Shown here: positions 43,434 to 55,262 of the stretch, one piece after another
Layout: each line of letters starts with the position of its first letter
How positions within the stretch are numbered: the first letter of the stretch is position 1
DNA from: Rhizopus arrhizus
Lineage: Eukaryota > Mucoromycota > Mucoromycetes > Mucorales > Rhizopodaceae
Direction: 5' to 3'
Length of the DNA stretch: 64,000 bases
NCBI GenBank assembly: GCA_024220505.1
Contig: JAKZZE010000001.1
Location: 2,666,001 to 2,730,000, forward strand
Translations under genes and position numbers: made by a program
Notes under the pieces: model-generated
Database searches by the model: none
Told to the model about the DNA's origin: nothing
Seen by the model: the letters and a program-made list of their open reading frames with translations, nothing else

Positions 43434-44867
43434 ATGTCTGAACAGAATATATCATTTGGCTCATTTATGAATTCAAGTTTTCAAGATATGGCTGCCATAC
43501 TTGGCCTACTATGGATAGAAATGTGTAATAGAAATGCTACTTTGACTTTGTCAAAAGGCTACATGTTCCCTGCTGCCTGTGGTATGTCAATGTTTGGTGT
43601 TCTCAGTCTCTCAAAGTATCACTTGGAGTCATCGTTGCCCGAACGAATTGTCAAGAATATGGGTATAGATCGATCTAGATTTGACAAGTATAAGTTGAAG
43701 GAAAAAGTAGAAGAACAGATAGCATCAATTTCGAATGAAAAATTGCTTTGGTTAAGAATGCATGGCGCGAAGATATACTTGGATGCGCCTGCATTGAACA
43801 AAAGCTGGTGGGTACTCTCTCTTGCTTCATGCTTTGGTTTATCTTGTCTCAACTTTGTTCCTTATATACCTCATTACTATCATACCCCTTCCTTGGACTA
43901 CATTTATTTTCCCTTGCTTTTGACATGTTCAACCTTTGTTGCTTCTTTTGTTTGTTGTGTAGACTCCATTCTGATGCTCTCTGGATCCTTTGATCTTTAT
44001 ACTATTGATCAAAGTATGGAGTCCCTTTTATTGCCTCATCATTTTGGTAATAGATATTTCATGATAGTTACTTCTATTATTGGCTGCATTTCTGCTTTGG
44101 GTATCGTTGTTGGCTATATAGGCTCCTACTTGGTGGCTCAACGAATGGAAAACATGGATACATGCTTATGGCTTGGTCTAGAAATTGTTTTGTGTTTCTC
44201 ACGACTGGCAATCTGGTCTCTGAATACCGAAAAAGATGACATCAAAAAGATTGACTTGAGATTCAAGATGGATCGAGAGGATGAAAAAATAATTGATGCT
44301 TTCCAAAAGGCTTTTGCAGTAACCAAAGAAAAGGCAGAGGATATATTCAAAAGAATCGAAAAAGGTGACTGCTTTATTGCTTTCAAAGCGATGGATCTTT
44401 ATCTTCAGATCAAAGAGTGCTGTTATGAGGATGACGATGGTATCGAAGCATATTGCAAAAACAGAGATATATTTGTAAAATGGAACAAAAAGGAAGATGA
44501 ATACGAAGAGATTGCTATTCTTTGTGATGGACAAGGCATTGTGTTGAGTAAGGCTGATATGCTAACTATCGAAATTGCCGAAGAGTATTGTGAAAACTAT
44601 GATGGGAACGGCTTGGGAGAATTGAATGGGATTATTACACACTACGTCAGAAGGATGTCTGGAAAAGAAAACGCACAGTACTTGTGTGAAGAATTCGAAT
44701 TACAGCTTTATGATAGACATGGCATTGGTGATGATGAACTTACAAATACCATCAATATGCTCAAGAAAGTATGCAAACGATTTGATTATATTCAAAGTTC
44801 TCGTCTTATATTCAAGAATATATTGAAAGATGAGCCTGATCGATTATATGGTGTTATAAATCTATAG
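43434..44867 (+). CDS. Multi-pass membrane protein, family copy 5
   Basis: 477 residues from the family ATG (MSEQNISFGS). The frame is open further upstream to 43326, but the TATA box lies inside that extension and no other copy shares it, so the downstream start is preferred. Near-identical to copies 1 and 3 along its length, with scattered differences (AQRMENMDTC for VRQMENMDTC; LTCSTF for LTASTF, the latter as in copy 2). Four hydrophobic segments and the charged C-terminal domain as in copy 1. It is the intact counterpart of frameshifted copy 3 within the duplicated 15.2-23.6/43.4-52.2 kb block. Confidence 0.8.
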   Translation: MSEQNISFGSFMNSSFQDMAAILGLLWIEMCNRNATLTLSKGYMFPAACGMSMFGVLSLSKYHLESSLPERIVKNMGIDRSRFDKYKLKEKVEEQIASISNEKLLWLRMHGAKIYLDAPALNKSWWVLSLASCFGLSCLNFVPYIPHYYHTPSLDYIYFPLLLTCSTFVASFVCCVDSILMLSGSFDLYTIDQSMESLLLPHHFGNRYFMIVTSIIGCISALGIVVGYIGSYLVAQRMENMDTCLWLGLEIVLCFSRLAIWSLNTEKDDIKKIDLRFKMDREDEKIIDAFQKAFAVTKEKAEDIFKRIEKGDCFIAFKAMDLYLQIKECCYEDDDGIEAYCKNRDIFVKWNKKEDEYEEIAILCDGQGIVLSKADMLTIEIAEEYCENYDGNGLGELNGIITHYVRRMSGKENAQYLCEEFELQLYDRHGIGDDELTNTINMLKKVCKRFDYIQSSRLIFKNILKDEPDRLYGVINL

Positions 44868-44919
44868 TGTAAGCAAACCTATTGTTAGTCGTACTGTATG
44901 ATATTGTCATTTTTATGTT

Positions 44920-44998
44920 GTTTTTATGTCGTTTTTATGTTATTTTATGTTATTTTATGTTATTTTATGTTATTTTATGTTATTTTATGTTATGTTAG
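44920..44998 (+). repeat. TTTTATGTTA microsatellite, copy 5
   Basis: Same unit as after copy 1 but with more repeats, just before AATAAA at 45006-45011. Confidence 0.85.
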
Positions 44999-45019
44999 GC
45001 ATTTAAATAAAGGGCGGTT

Positions 45020-45283
45020 GTGATATTTGGTACTTATATGAAAACAGCAAGAAGTCAATAGCTAACAACTACTATTTATTAAGTAAGAAAAAGGAGAGGA
45101 ATTAATATTTTTTTTCAGGGGATAGCACTCATATTGAGTGTCCAATTTATTTAAGCGGAGTTATAAAATTGAAATATGAATGGGATTAGTGAAGGGAAAG
45201 AGGGTTAAATAGTAATAAATAATGTGAATGATTAGAAACTATTCATGCAATCATTGTTTTTTTTGTTTTTGTTTTTTGTTTTG

Positions 45284-45316
<33 letters not shown>

Positions 45317-45444
45317 GAACTAATAATTTAGAATGAACCCTGGATTATATTGTCTGACTATTAATTATATGGTCTGACGTAGGCTGGACTGAGATCAGTA
45401 ATAAAATAATAAATAAAGACAACATTAATGACCAAACACGACAG
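45020..45444 (+). mobile_element. 425-bp MITE-like insertion (copy 5 flank)
   Basis: Same element and position as 1782-2206, including the poly(T) run (45286-45314). Flanked by CGGTT (45015-45019) and TGGTT (45445-45449), a slightly decayed target duplication. Confidence 0.65.
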
Positions 45445-45648
45445 TGGTTTTATGAATTACTTATAACGAATTGTCTTGTATATATGATTAGCAGTCATAG
45501 AAACATTAGTAAGCTTGTGGTATATTCATCACCTCTAAGCAAAATAGGGTTTTTATATAGTTTAACTATTTACACCCCCCTCCTCCCTCCCTTTTCATTA
45601 AATTTCGTTGCAGAAAACAGATTTTTGTTTTATATGTGCCAACTAAAG

Positions 45649-45798
45649 TGATTTAGACTTATCTATTGAATAGTCTTTCTGTGTAAATGTTTTCTATATA
45701 CACTTTCTCCAAACCCATCTTCATTATGACTAAATGGGTATAAAGAGACCCGTAAGGATCTGGATACATAAAAGTATAGGTGAAGACGAGATTTAAAA
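45649..45798 (+). repeat. Shared ~150-bp 3' module, copy 5
   Basis: As after copies 1, 3, 4 and 6; leads into the LINE B leader exactly as after copy 3. Confidence 0.75.
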
Positions 45799-47364
45799 GT
45801 CGTTGATATGCCGGAGGAGCAAACCAGATTAAACTGGGCAATCAAGGTCCAGGAAGATTGACCAAGATACCTATATGGTATACCTCTATCACTTCTTTTG
45901 GGAAGTAAGATGTATTCCACCATTCGATTCTACTTTCAAGATAGTCGTGCACCTGTTTGGTGGCATGAAATTCTCAATCCGGATGGTTCGTGGAAAAGTG
46001 ACATCTTTACGTCCTTCCTCCCTGATCATCGCGCCGCTATTATCTGCGTGCTCGTGAAGCATGTAGCTCTGTAATCACGATAAAAAATAATGCAGTCTCA
46101 TTTCTGAAGTTTGTCTTCGTCTCTCTGACCACCAAACCTAGATGAGTTACCTTTCTGTATGTGTGCGAGACTATCTGATGTATACAAACCTTCGTTACTG
46201 CAGAAAGTAGCAGCACAAATCCCTACTTCAATTCCGGTTGTTGATAATCTCACTGACTTCAATAAAATCGGCATTAAATTTTGGTAAGTGAACTGTTCCC
46301 TACCTCTCAGTGGTTCAGTTAAATTGTTTGTGTGGAAAATAGCATCAGTCTGTCTTCTCATCGAAAGCTGTATGACCTCGCTTCCTATGGTTCATCAGTT
46401 GTGCATATGCTCCCATGCTGTGGAATCCTCACAACACCTCTTTAAGGAACATGAGCGAGTAGTACCACTGCTAAATTCATTGCTCTACACTATCCAAACG
46501 AGGCTTGGTGTGGGCTCTCTAAAGGGAGGGACTACCCTGTTAAGCCTGGAAGTGGTTGTATCTGTATCGGTTTGAAAGTAAGGATGGCTTTGACCTCCCT
46601 AAATTCTTGGAAACAGTGGATATCACTTGATTCATACAAGGCCTATGCGCGTTGTTCTTCTGGTCATTATGACGAAAGAGAAATGATGAATGCTTTGGCA
46701 ATTGCACATGGGGTGAATCCAAACGTAAATCTCGCTACAATGCCATGTTGAAGAGGGAATTGCCCTTATTCACACTCTTATTTTCTGAGGGCGCAGTGTC
46801 TCAGGAACACACTGCTGAATTATAGCAACATCTGTTGTTAATATAATCAGCGTGCTGGAGGATGTGTTTACTCTGGGCAGGACCTGGTCCAAATACATTC
46901 AATAAACTGAAAATGTGGGGTTAAGGAGCAACATTTTAGATAAATATTTCCTTCAGTGACATCCACCATTTAGAACAATGAAAACTAAAAACGAGACTTA
47001 AACTGTTCGAGAATCTGTCAACGATCAGTTATTCTGCGGCCTATAATGAAAATAGAATGTATAACATATATAGATGTATATCCATCAACATGGTTCTTCC
47101 CGCCAACAATAACTTTGACCAATTGGTGGCAGGGACAAGTCTTCTCGTTTAATCCTTAGAGCAACCTAAACATCTAAAATATCACCAAATCAACGATCTT
47201 GGGAACAATCGTTAGCTAGAAATCGTATAACCCATTAATATACCATGGGAATACTTACTTAAGCTAATACAAATGGGTCCGCAACAAGTAGCATTAGCTC
47301 TCCAACTGTCACCAGGGCAAGTGTTTGACACCTTGATCATGGTGCAGGCAGTATATTCGTAGAC
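45799..47364 (+). repeat. Leader block before LINE B (duplicate of 17203-18769)
   Basis: Near-identical to 17203-18769. Small indels disrupt the same candidate ORFs in one copy or the other, for example at 45902 and 46060, supporting a noncoding or dead status. Confidence 0.6.
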
Positions 47365-50300
47365 ATGGCTGGTCGCAAAGAGATCAAACTTGAGCCCTTA
47401 CGTTTAGCTTCCAGGCAATACTCCTCTTTAGTGGGTGTATTCACGCAGCAAGCAGAATATTTGAAGTTCGCTGGAAATAAGTTCGATACTGCTGATACTA
47501 CTCTGACTGGTTTTCTTACAAATGGTATTAAGCTTAATGATAATTCGACACTTTTGCCTTGCTGAGCTCTTTAAAGCCAGATGAAAGTAGTCCGCCTTCG
47601 TCTTTCTAATTTACCTTTTTTTTAATGATAAGGCTTTATTAGCAGGATTAAAAAAAGAGTTTAAAGCACTACGGGGATATTCTTGATATTGGAATCCTTC
47701 CAGAACCGACTACGGGAACCTATATGTGCACGGATTATACAGTACTGAATGTGACCACTGAGACCAAGAAGTTTAAGTCGTTGACTCATCTCATTCCTTG
47801 GGATGAAAAGGAGAAATACGATTTTTATGCTGTATGGACCCAAATGTTTCAATATTGTCGTTATTGTTATGAGGGATTTCATGTCGTTGTTAATTGTTCT
47901 AAACGTCGTGCTTGCTATACTTGCTGGAATTGTGGTGTTTATTGCCATATGGCTACTCCATGTATTCACGATAAGCCATCTAAACATGCTCTTGAACAGC
48001 TAGAAACAGGAGATATTGCTCAATCATCTGTGGATCCAGATCTTACCTTGCCTGAAATCACTAAAGTTATGGAGACTATAGACAAACCCACAAAAGGAAC
48101 AGAGTTTCAACCAGTGACTGAAGCTCAAATTTCTTACGATGAGACCCTCCTGCACGATCCGCCCGTCGTATCTCCCACGCCTCTTGTAGCCAGTACATCT
48201 TCCATTACGGCATCCACTGGCAAGACAGGGCCCAAGCGTAGTCGGATGCATGCTGCACAAAAGCCTTACAAACGTTCTGTCACTCGATTTCAATCAGTTC
48301 CTCCTAAAGAACCAATCTAAGTACCATCTGTTAGCATGCAAGTCGGTCAAACCGACACCATGATTACTGATTCTCCTATGGACTCCTCCTCATCCGTCAC
48401 TCAAGCGGATGAAGGACCTACCGCTCCCATACTACAATAATATGAGTAATAAGTCCCAACGCTTATTACTGTATATTGCTTCACTGAATTGTCGCAGTTT
48501 GGTGAAGTCCAATATTCCAAAAAAAAAAAAAAAAAAAAAAAAAAAAGAAAAACAATCACAATTTACACGATGCTTACGCTCCTTAAAAGTTGACATTATG
48601 ACATTGCAAGAAACACATGTTTCAGATAATACGCTTTCTATAATCAATACTCAATTTCAAGCCCGCTATTTTATGTGGACTCGTCACTGTGGTATTGTCT
48701 CTTTCAGTCCTTCCTTTATACTCTCTAATAACTTGGTCCCTGAAAACGATCGAATTATCCTTACAAAAGTCAAGCACTCTTATAATGCCTTTGCATATTT
48801 CTAGTTGACTGTACTCTATGCCCCAACGTTTTCGGTCAACAACGCCAACAGTTCTTTGATCATGTCCTTGATTTACTACACAATCAATATTTGGACATCA
48901 ACTTCGATCGTCTTTTCATTATTGGGGCTTTAACTACTCTTATTTACGTCCTCATTTATCATCACAGACCTCACTTCAATGAGTTTCTTTCTTGGATTAT
49001 CATTTTTATAACGCCTTAATGAACGATGATCTTCATGAGATCCCTACTTTTAGGAGGAATGAAACTACTTACTCTACAATTGACTAGATTTTTGTCAATC
49101 AGGCATGTCGTACTCAAGTTATCGAAAGCAACTTACATAAGCTGGATGCATCATGGACTGACCACTCATTGCTCTCGGCTACCTACTGCCTTGGTCCCTC
49201 ACCCTCGGGTCCTGATTTGTGGTTGGAAAGCTCACTTCTTGCTCGCAAGCCTGCTTACTAATAATATCTACGACAATATCTAGATGATATCCTACTGAAA
49301 GTACATTGTGGATAGAATGCTCAAAAGAAATGGAACTTTGTCAAGACACAAGTCAAAAAAGTGACACGTACTTTTGCGATTGATTATAGCGATTAGCGCA
49401 AAAAGATGATACGACAACTACAGAACGACAGGAATAGGTTTTTCGTAGCAAGCCTTCTCTGGATACTCGTTTATAACATTTAACTACTCTGGATCAGTAA
49501 ATAGCGTCGCTACGACAAGAACTTTCGGAAACCTTTGCCCTAAAGGCTAACGTCCGTTGGCAGGAAGCAGGTGAAAAATCAGTCAAGTATTTGAAGAATC
49601 TACATCGCCAACGTACTGTTGAGCAGCACATCACCACTTTACGGCCAAATGATTTTACAGAGCCAGTAGAGAGTATTGATCGGGTGCTTCCCATTGCTCA
49701 ACAATTTTATCAGTCTCTATCTACCACTGAACCGGCTGATGGTCACCAAGTAGAACAATACTTTGCTGACATTCAAGGTTTGCCACAATTGACTGACGAT
49801 CACACAGACCACCTTCTGGAGCCGATGACTGTTTATGAAATTATTCATGAGACAGCTCGAGTAGAAATAAAGTAAGCAGCCCTGAGGAAAATAGTCTCGG
49901 CTATGCTTTCCTATATCAACTATTTCGATATTCACTTTACAAGGCCTGGCGTTGGAGATATAAAATCAAACACTCAGTTCACACACATTACCTACTTATT
50001 GGCAAGAATTGAGGATAAGATTACTAGCAAAAAGGCAACTTAACCAGCTTGAAAAATTGGCGACCTATTTCTTTGATCCACTGCGACGTTAAAATTTACG
50101 CCCGGATCATCAATTCTCGTATGAGACAAGTGATCCTTTCTATCATCAATCGTTGTCAAACGGGCTTTATGACAAACAGTTTTATTGTAGAAAATGGACT
50201 GGTCCTCAACATGGTTATGGAGCATGCTCGGCAGTGTAATCGAAATAGCATTGCACTTCTCTTGGATCAGGAAAAAGCATACGACTGAGTACATCCTTCT

Positions 50301-52240
50301 TATTTACGAGCTTCCATGCTGAAATTCGGCTTTCCTTTGGTCTTAGTAAACTCTATCATTGGGCTCTTCTTTGGTAATCGGGTCCGGATCAACATTAATG
50401 GGCACTTTACAAATGAAATTCACCAATGTCGTGGACTTCGTCAGGGTGATCCGTTGTCACCACTACTGTTCAACCTTGCCTTAGAACTATTACTACGGCA
50501 TATCATTCAAGATAACTCTTTCCTTGGTTTCTCATTTGCTCCCCTGTCCTCAAATATACCTCTGACACCAGCTTTGAAGATACTTGCATACGCCAATGAT
50601 GTATGTGATTTTCTTTCCTCTCCTGAAGATTTTGTGCGAGTGCAATACCGTCTCCATATATACGGTCAAGTATCCAATGTTAAAGTTAATCCATCGAAGA
50701 CTGAAGCGATTTTTTTGAGAGGTTGCGCTTCTTCATTCTGGCAAAAACGTTTATTACAACATCAGGTTGTCAAATGGCATGATCGCGCTAAATCTCAATC
50801 ACTTTGTTATCTTGGGTTTCATATTACCCAGTCTATAGCTCAATGTAGATGCATGAAGGATCATCTTTTACAAAATATGAAAAATCAATGTGGAATATAT
50901 TTCCAACGGTAATTGTCTGTTTGAGGATGCATGGTTTTAGCTAACACATTGATATTGTCTAAATTATGGTACTCCTTACGCGTAGTGTCATTGCCCAAAC
51001 ATTTCTTTAAGCAAATCCGTTCTATGATTTATCAGTTTATTATGAAAGGGATTAAACCTGGATTTCAGTACGCTCATCTGTGTCAACCTATCATCAAAGG
51101 TGGCCTTGGTTTACTGGACCCTATGATTCAACATCAATGTTTACAATTTCGCTAGTTACGACAATTATTTCAAGATGACGATCCAGTATCCTGCAGTCAA
51201 GCGTATATAAAAGGTTTTGTTCAACAGTTTCACTTCATGGGAACTTCTTTTTTTGTTGTCTTTCTTTTTCCCATCATTGCGTACAGCTGCTAACATCTCT
51301 CTTGGTTTGTTCCCGCCTTTCATGTATGATGTATGAACTCCTTTCTCAAGAAGGGCTCCCTTGCTGTTCAATGTGATCCGTCCACTTTGTTGAGCCTACC
51401 CTTGTTAGCCTGGTTCTTGGCCATCCCCTCAGGTCACTGGTTACTTAGTCATAACCGATCAAAATTGCAAGCTAATGAATTCTTTACCTACGGCCTATCA
51501 TTTTATAGGATTCGCCTTCTACTACGACCAGACTCTTCACCATACCCTGTTTGGTTGTCTGGCCCAGAACTTGCAAAATCGAACTGTCACTCTCAATAAA
51601 ATGACATGAAATTCAATTTTGAACAACTACCCTGATCGGGACTCTGTTGACGATTTCCCATTTGTTTCGTGGCTGACTCGATCCATCGATTGGATATCTT
51701 TCCGTCCTCAAGAGTATCGACAGACCCAATCCAACACATTGCTCACCTACCCACTTTGTGCTTTACCTCCTCTCAAGTGGAAACAGTTTTTGGTCCTTGA
51801 CGATCCTACCTGACGCTAGAACAACTTGTTTTCGTTTCATATACAACAAGCTTCACTGTAACTCACCGGTATCTCAATTTGATCCTACTGTCTCTGCTGC
51901 ATGTAGCCTATGATATGATACACTGAAAGGCATTAACTGCATGATGATCAATTGTTCATTCAAATGGTCTGTGTGACCAGTAGCCCTATCTCGATTTGCA
52001 CCTTATCTCGAGTTTCACCCCGAAGTTGCTGAAAGTATTCTAAGTAACTTAGGTTGTTTTGAATTTGTAGATAATTCACGATTGTTGAGTATCTGTTTAC
52101 ACCCCGTACTATGCATCTAGCAAGCACGCTAGGGTTATATTTTCGACCAAACTTCATTCTCACCACAGCAAGTCGTTTCAATCATTTTTGAAAAACTTCG
52201 ATGTTATCGTCTACATTAAAAGCATGCCACTCAGCACATT
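47365..52240 (+). mobile_element. Decayed two-ORF LINE, copy B
   Basis: Same architecture as copy A. ORF1 pieces 47365-47565 and 47724-48320, the latter being the more intact ORF1 with both zinc knuckles (CRYC and CWNC). ORF2 pieces from 48409 to about 52215, more broken than in copy A. The catalytic box is YANDV (Asp to Asn) near 50590. A poly-A run inside the endonuclease region has grown to 28 A (48519-48546) against 12 in copy A. Stops relative to A: TGA at ~50286, TAA and TGA near 50911-50925, TAG near 51153. Confidence 0.85.
47724..48320 (+). pseudogene. LINE B ORF1, C-terminal part with two zinc knuckles
   Basis: 198-residue open stretch with C-x2-C-x4-H-x4-C knuckles starting CRYC and CWNC, then a Ser/Thr/Pro-rich tail ending SVPPKEPI. 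It lacks the N-terminal part in frame (stop at 47565). Useful as the better-preserved reference for copy A. Confidence 0.7.
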
Positions 52241-52662
52241 GTGTGATACTTTTCAATAAAAAATATTAATTAGTATTTCCTTTTTTCAATATCAGGTTTG
52301 TGTCTGTATTTGTTTGGGTTCCCATTAATTTCTCTGACTGACTGCGCTTTATAGTTTTGTTTAATCTCCACAAACAATAACAAATAAAAATATGATGTAG
52401 CTTAGGATATCTGCAAGAATAGAGTCAATCATGGGTTCTCTTTTGTCTTTAGCAAGTATAATAGTATATCATTACATTCGCGGTTCTTAAGAGTTGACAA
52501 TGCTCATCTATGATTTGCAATTCTGAATAAAAAAAGTAATACCAGTCATGAGCTCGCTTTACACGCTATTGTAAAAGTTTGCAAGAAATGCATAAAAGAA
52601 GGAGTGGATGCTATTTTTGAGGAAATTCCACGGAAGCAGATATTTGAAGAGTTTATTGAAAA
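52241..52662 (+). other. Flank with a possible coding remnant
   Basis: Mostly AT-rich. Near 52555-52670 one frame reads HAIVKVCKKCIKEGVDAIFE and EIPRKQIFEEFIEKC before a stop. This may be the upstream part of the duplicated gene that follows; it is not found in the partner arm at 5.2 kb. Confidence 0.35.
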
Positions 52663-53178
52663 ATGTTAAGAAGATATGCTCAACGATACAGTTGCTATAA
52701 TATGAATCGATCACAAACAACTGACTGTCAGCGAAAAATAATAATGATTGATGTACCGCTCAGCTCAGCAAAAAGACTAAAGTTTTGTTTAAAAAAGTGC
52801 AGTAATCTAGCTGCTGATTTTGCCCATAGAACAACAATAGACAAAGTCGGCTTTATCATCCCAAATCACTTACTGAATGTTGTAAATCCTATAGCAACTT
52901 TTTGTTTACATGATGAGACTATAGCAAGCATAAATATTGATAGAAGCAATACCAACAAGTCTGTCTTAGCCATTGAAAAATCATTGATCAAATACTTTGT
53001 AGTATTTGACAACTACATGTTTTATATCACAAGTGTTGATGCATTTTTATACAACAATGTTGGTATTGGTGATTGCACCTATGGTTTGGAGTCATGCTAT
53101 TATTGGGCCAAACCTTATGCTATAATAACCGACAAGAGTACAACAGGACGAAAGTTCTACGAATTTAAAGTCCAATGA
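52663..53178 (+). pseudogene. Unrecognised gene, 171-residue ORF (paralogue of 4802-5221)
   Basis: Shares about 120 residues with the minus-strand ORF at 4802-5221 (FGFIIPNHLLNVVNPIATF-like, NNVGIGDCTYGLESCYYWAK). The first ~45 residues are not shared. Related coding sequence continues after the stop (ESVKEGYAILRLIYERLKTR near 53215, in another frame, and 53318-53614), also mirrored in the partner, so the ORF is a piece of a longer, damaged gene. No domain recognised. Confidence 0.5.
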
Positions 53179-54075
53179 GGTTTCTCTGAGTTTTTGGCGG
53201 TAGCTGGCTACCATGGAATCTGTGAAAGAAGGTTACGCCATTCTTAGGCTCATTTATGAAAGGCTGAAGACAAGATGTTGTAAAAATGGAAAAATAAATA
53301 CATAAAACTCTAAAGAAGTGAAAGCAATATGCACTGAAAGATCAGTACATCAATATCACAGACGAGATGCTGTGCAACCATTTGAACTCCACTCTTTCGA
53401 CACGAGATTAAGAGAGTTTATGTTCATTTCACCAGTGAATTTCTTAGGCCATCTTTCACAAAAATATAAAAATACAACTTTCAACCACTTTGCATCAAAG
53501 ATCTTATTTGTTCTTGATTCGCAATTAGCTGTAGATAATTACATGATACATCGATTGTTCATTTTATTTTTGCTAATTAAAATGCATAACACGACTTATA
53601 AAGGGACAAAGTGATGTGTCATTAATTTTAGCCAGCTTAAAGAAACAGAAGGTGGCTAAGCTAAGAAGAATAAGTTTTTACAGCTTGCTGTTGGGCTTGT
53701 GATAGAAATCTAAAAAAAAATGTCAACATAGTCAATGTAATCCATATAACATGCTCTCGATTTCAGAATTGAAAGCAAAGTCACCAGATATTATGAATTG
53801 TGGTCTTAAGGCTACAATCAATAGACAAGGAGAAAAAATTGTAGGAAGAGAGTACAATAACATGCTGTGAACACTATGTTGTTAAAGATAAACAAATATA
53901 AAGTTTAAAATTATGAATCAAACAATTACCTAAACAAGCCAAATGAATTTAATAAATGTAAAAGACTAATATAAACTAACAATGCATTTGTATGATTTCA
54001 ATAGTATGTTATGATAAAGGATTAAATATTAGTCTTATATAAAATGTATCTGTGTTATAGAAAATCTAATGCTAT
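52790..54075 (+). repeat. Right arm of the inverted segmental duplication
   Basis: Inverted copy of 3885-5221, extending beyond coding sequence on its 3' side to about 54075. Confidence 0.75.
53318..53614 (+). pseudogene. Downstream part of the unrecognised duplicated gene
   Basis: 98-residue ORF; its last ~78 residues match 4374-4610 almost perfectly, ending in a hydrophobic segment and HNTTYKGTK. A stop at about 53302 separates it from the preceding in-frame ERLKTRCCKNGKINT stretch. Confidence 0.45.
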
Positions 54076-54199
54076 TCATCATAACTGTGGAAGCACTGCT
54101 AATAATTAATTAGTATGTTTTTTGTTATAAAGTAAATGTATGGATCATTATTCTATTCAGTTCACTAAAGAAACAATTTCATGTAAAACGTTTAGTAAT

Positions 54200-55260
54200 A
54201 TTAATTTTTCAATAATGACACTATTTAAGCATATCAATTATTTCCTATTTTCTTCACATTGTACATGTTGCTGTCCCCCTCTTTCGAGTTTTAGTATACT
54301 GAACTGCAGCACACAAGTACATAAAGAATGAAATCTGCTAGAAGAAGATTTTTAGAACAATTTGGCATAAAAAAGTGTATATGAAGGATAGAAGGGCAAC
54401 AGTGTTTACTTTCAAATAATAATATTAGGAAGTAATGTCTTAGATACAACAAGCAAACCGTAAAACAATTCCACTTTTATGTCCTCAGACTATAGCAACT
54501 CTAACGCTTCATACAAAATATATAGAATGGTGTAGCTTTCTTATAAATATGCATGCAATTCAACTCTGTGAAACAAATACATTCTATTTAATGTCAAAGA
54601 CCGAGTTCTAGCCCTCTGCAATTTAATAGACCTTCTTATCTTTATAGTTTCTGATTTCGTTATGGCCATTAGCTTTGTAATTCGTATGGAACTATAAGTT
54701 CATAAGAGAGCAACAAAAATGTAGAATACAGGATACTATCCCAAAGCCATATTTATGTATGATCTATAACAAGTGACATGGATTATGTTACAGTGAAAAA
54801 TAAATAAACGTTTCTCTTTATCTCCCAAACAATTGTAGCTTAATTTAAAACATAAAAACTTGATTTCAATCATCAAGCTCATCAAAGTAATAACAGAAAA
54901 AAGAAAGATTAAATCCACATTGTGTATTTTACCTTAATGTTAAATATTATATCCTTTTTTGGTATCATAGTTTACAGAAGAAATTGAATGATGATGATTT
55001 ATAGGGTTGGTAAAGAATTATTGTAAGAAAAATCAAGATTAGAAGAGGAAAGTGTGCTTATCACATGGATATGAACAGCATCTTAAAGTGTTTAGTTGTT
55101 ATTTGAGGGAATAAATAAAGTTAAAAGAGAAAATGTTGCTTACATGATTAATTAAATACTTGTTAAATTGTTACACTAGCATGAATGCTGAAAAGGAGAA
55201 AAGAAAAAAAAATACTATAAATTAGATATTGAGTATTTAGTGCACTTTTTATCTACTTAT
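54200..55260 (+). repeat. Upstream duplication block of family copy 6
   Basis: Matches 29950-31040 upstream of copy 4. A TATAAAT-type box (ACTATAAATTAG, about 55214-55225) lies about 45 bp before the ATG at 55263. Confidence 0.7.
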
Positions 55261-55262
55261 TT

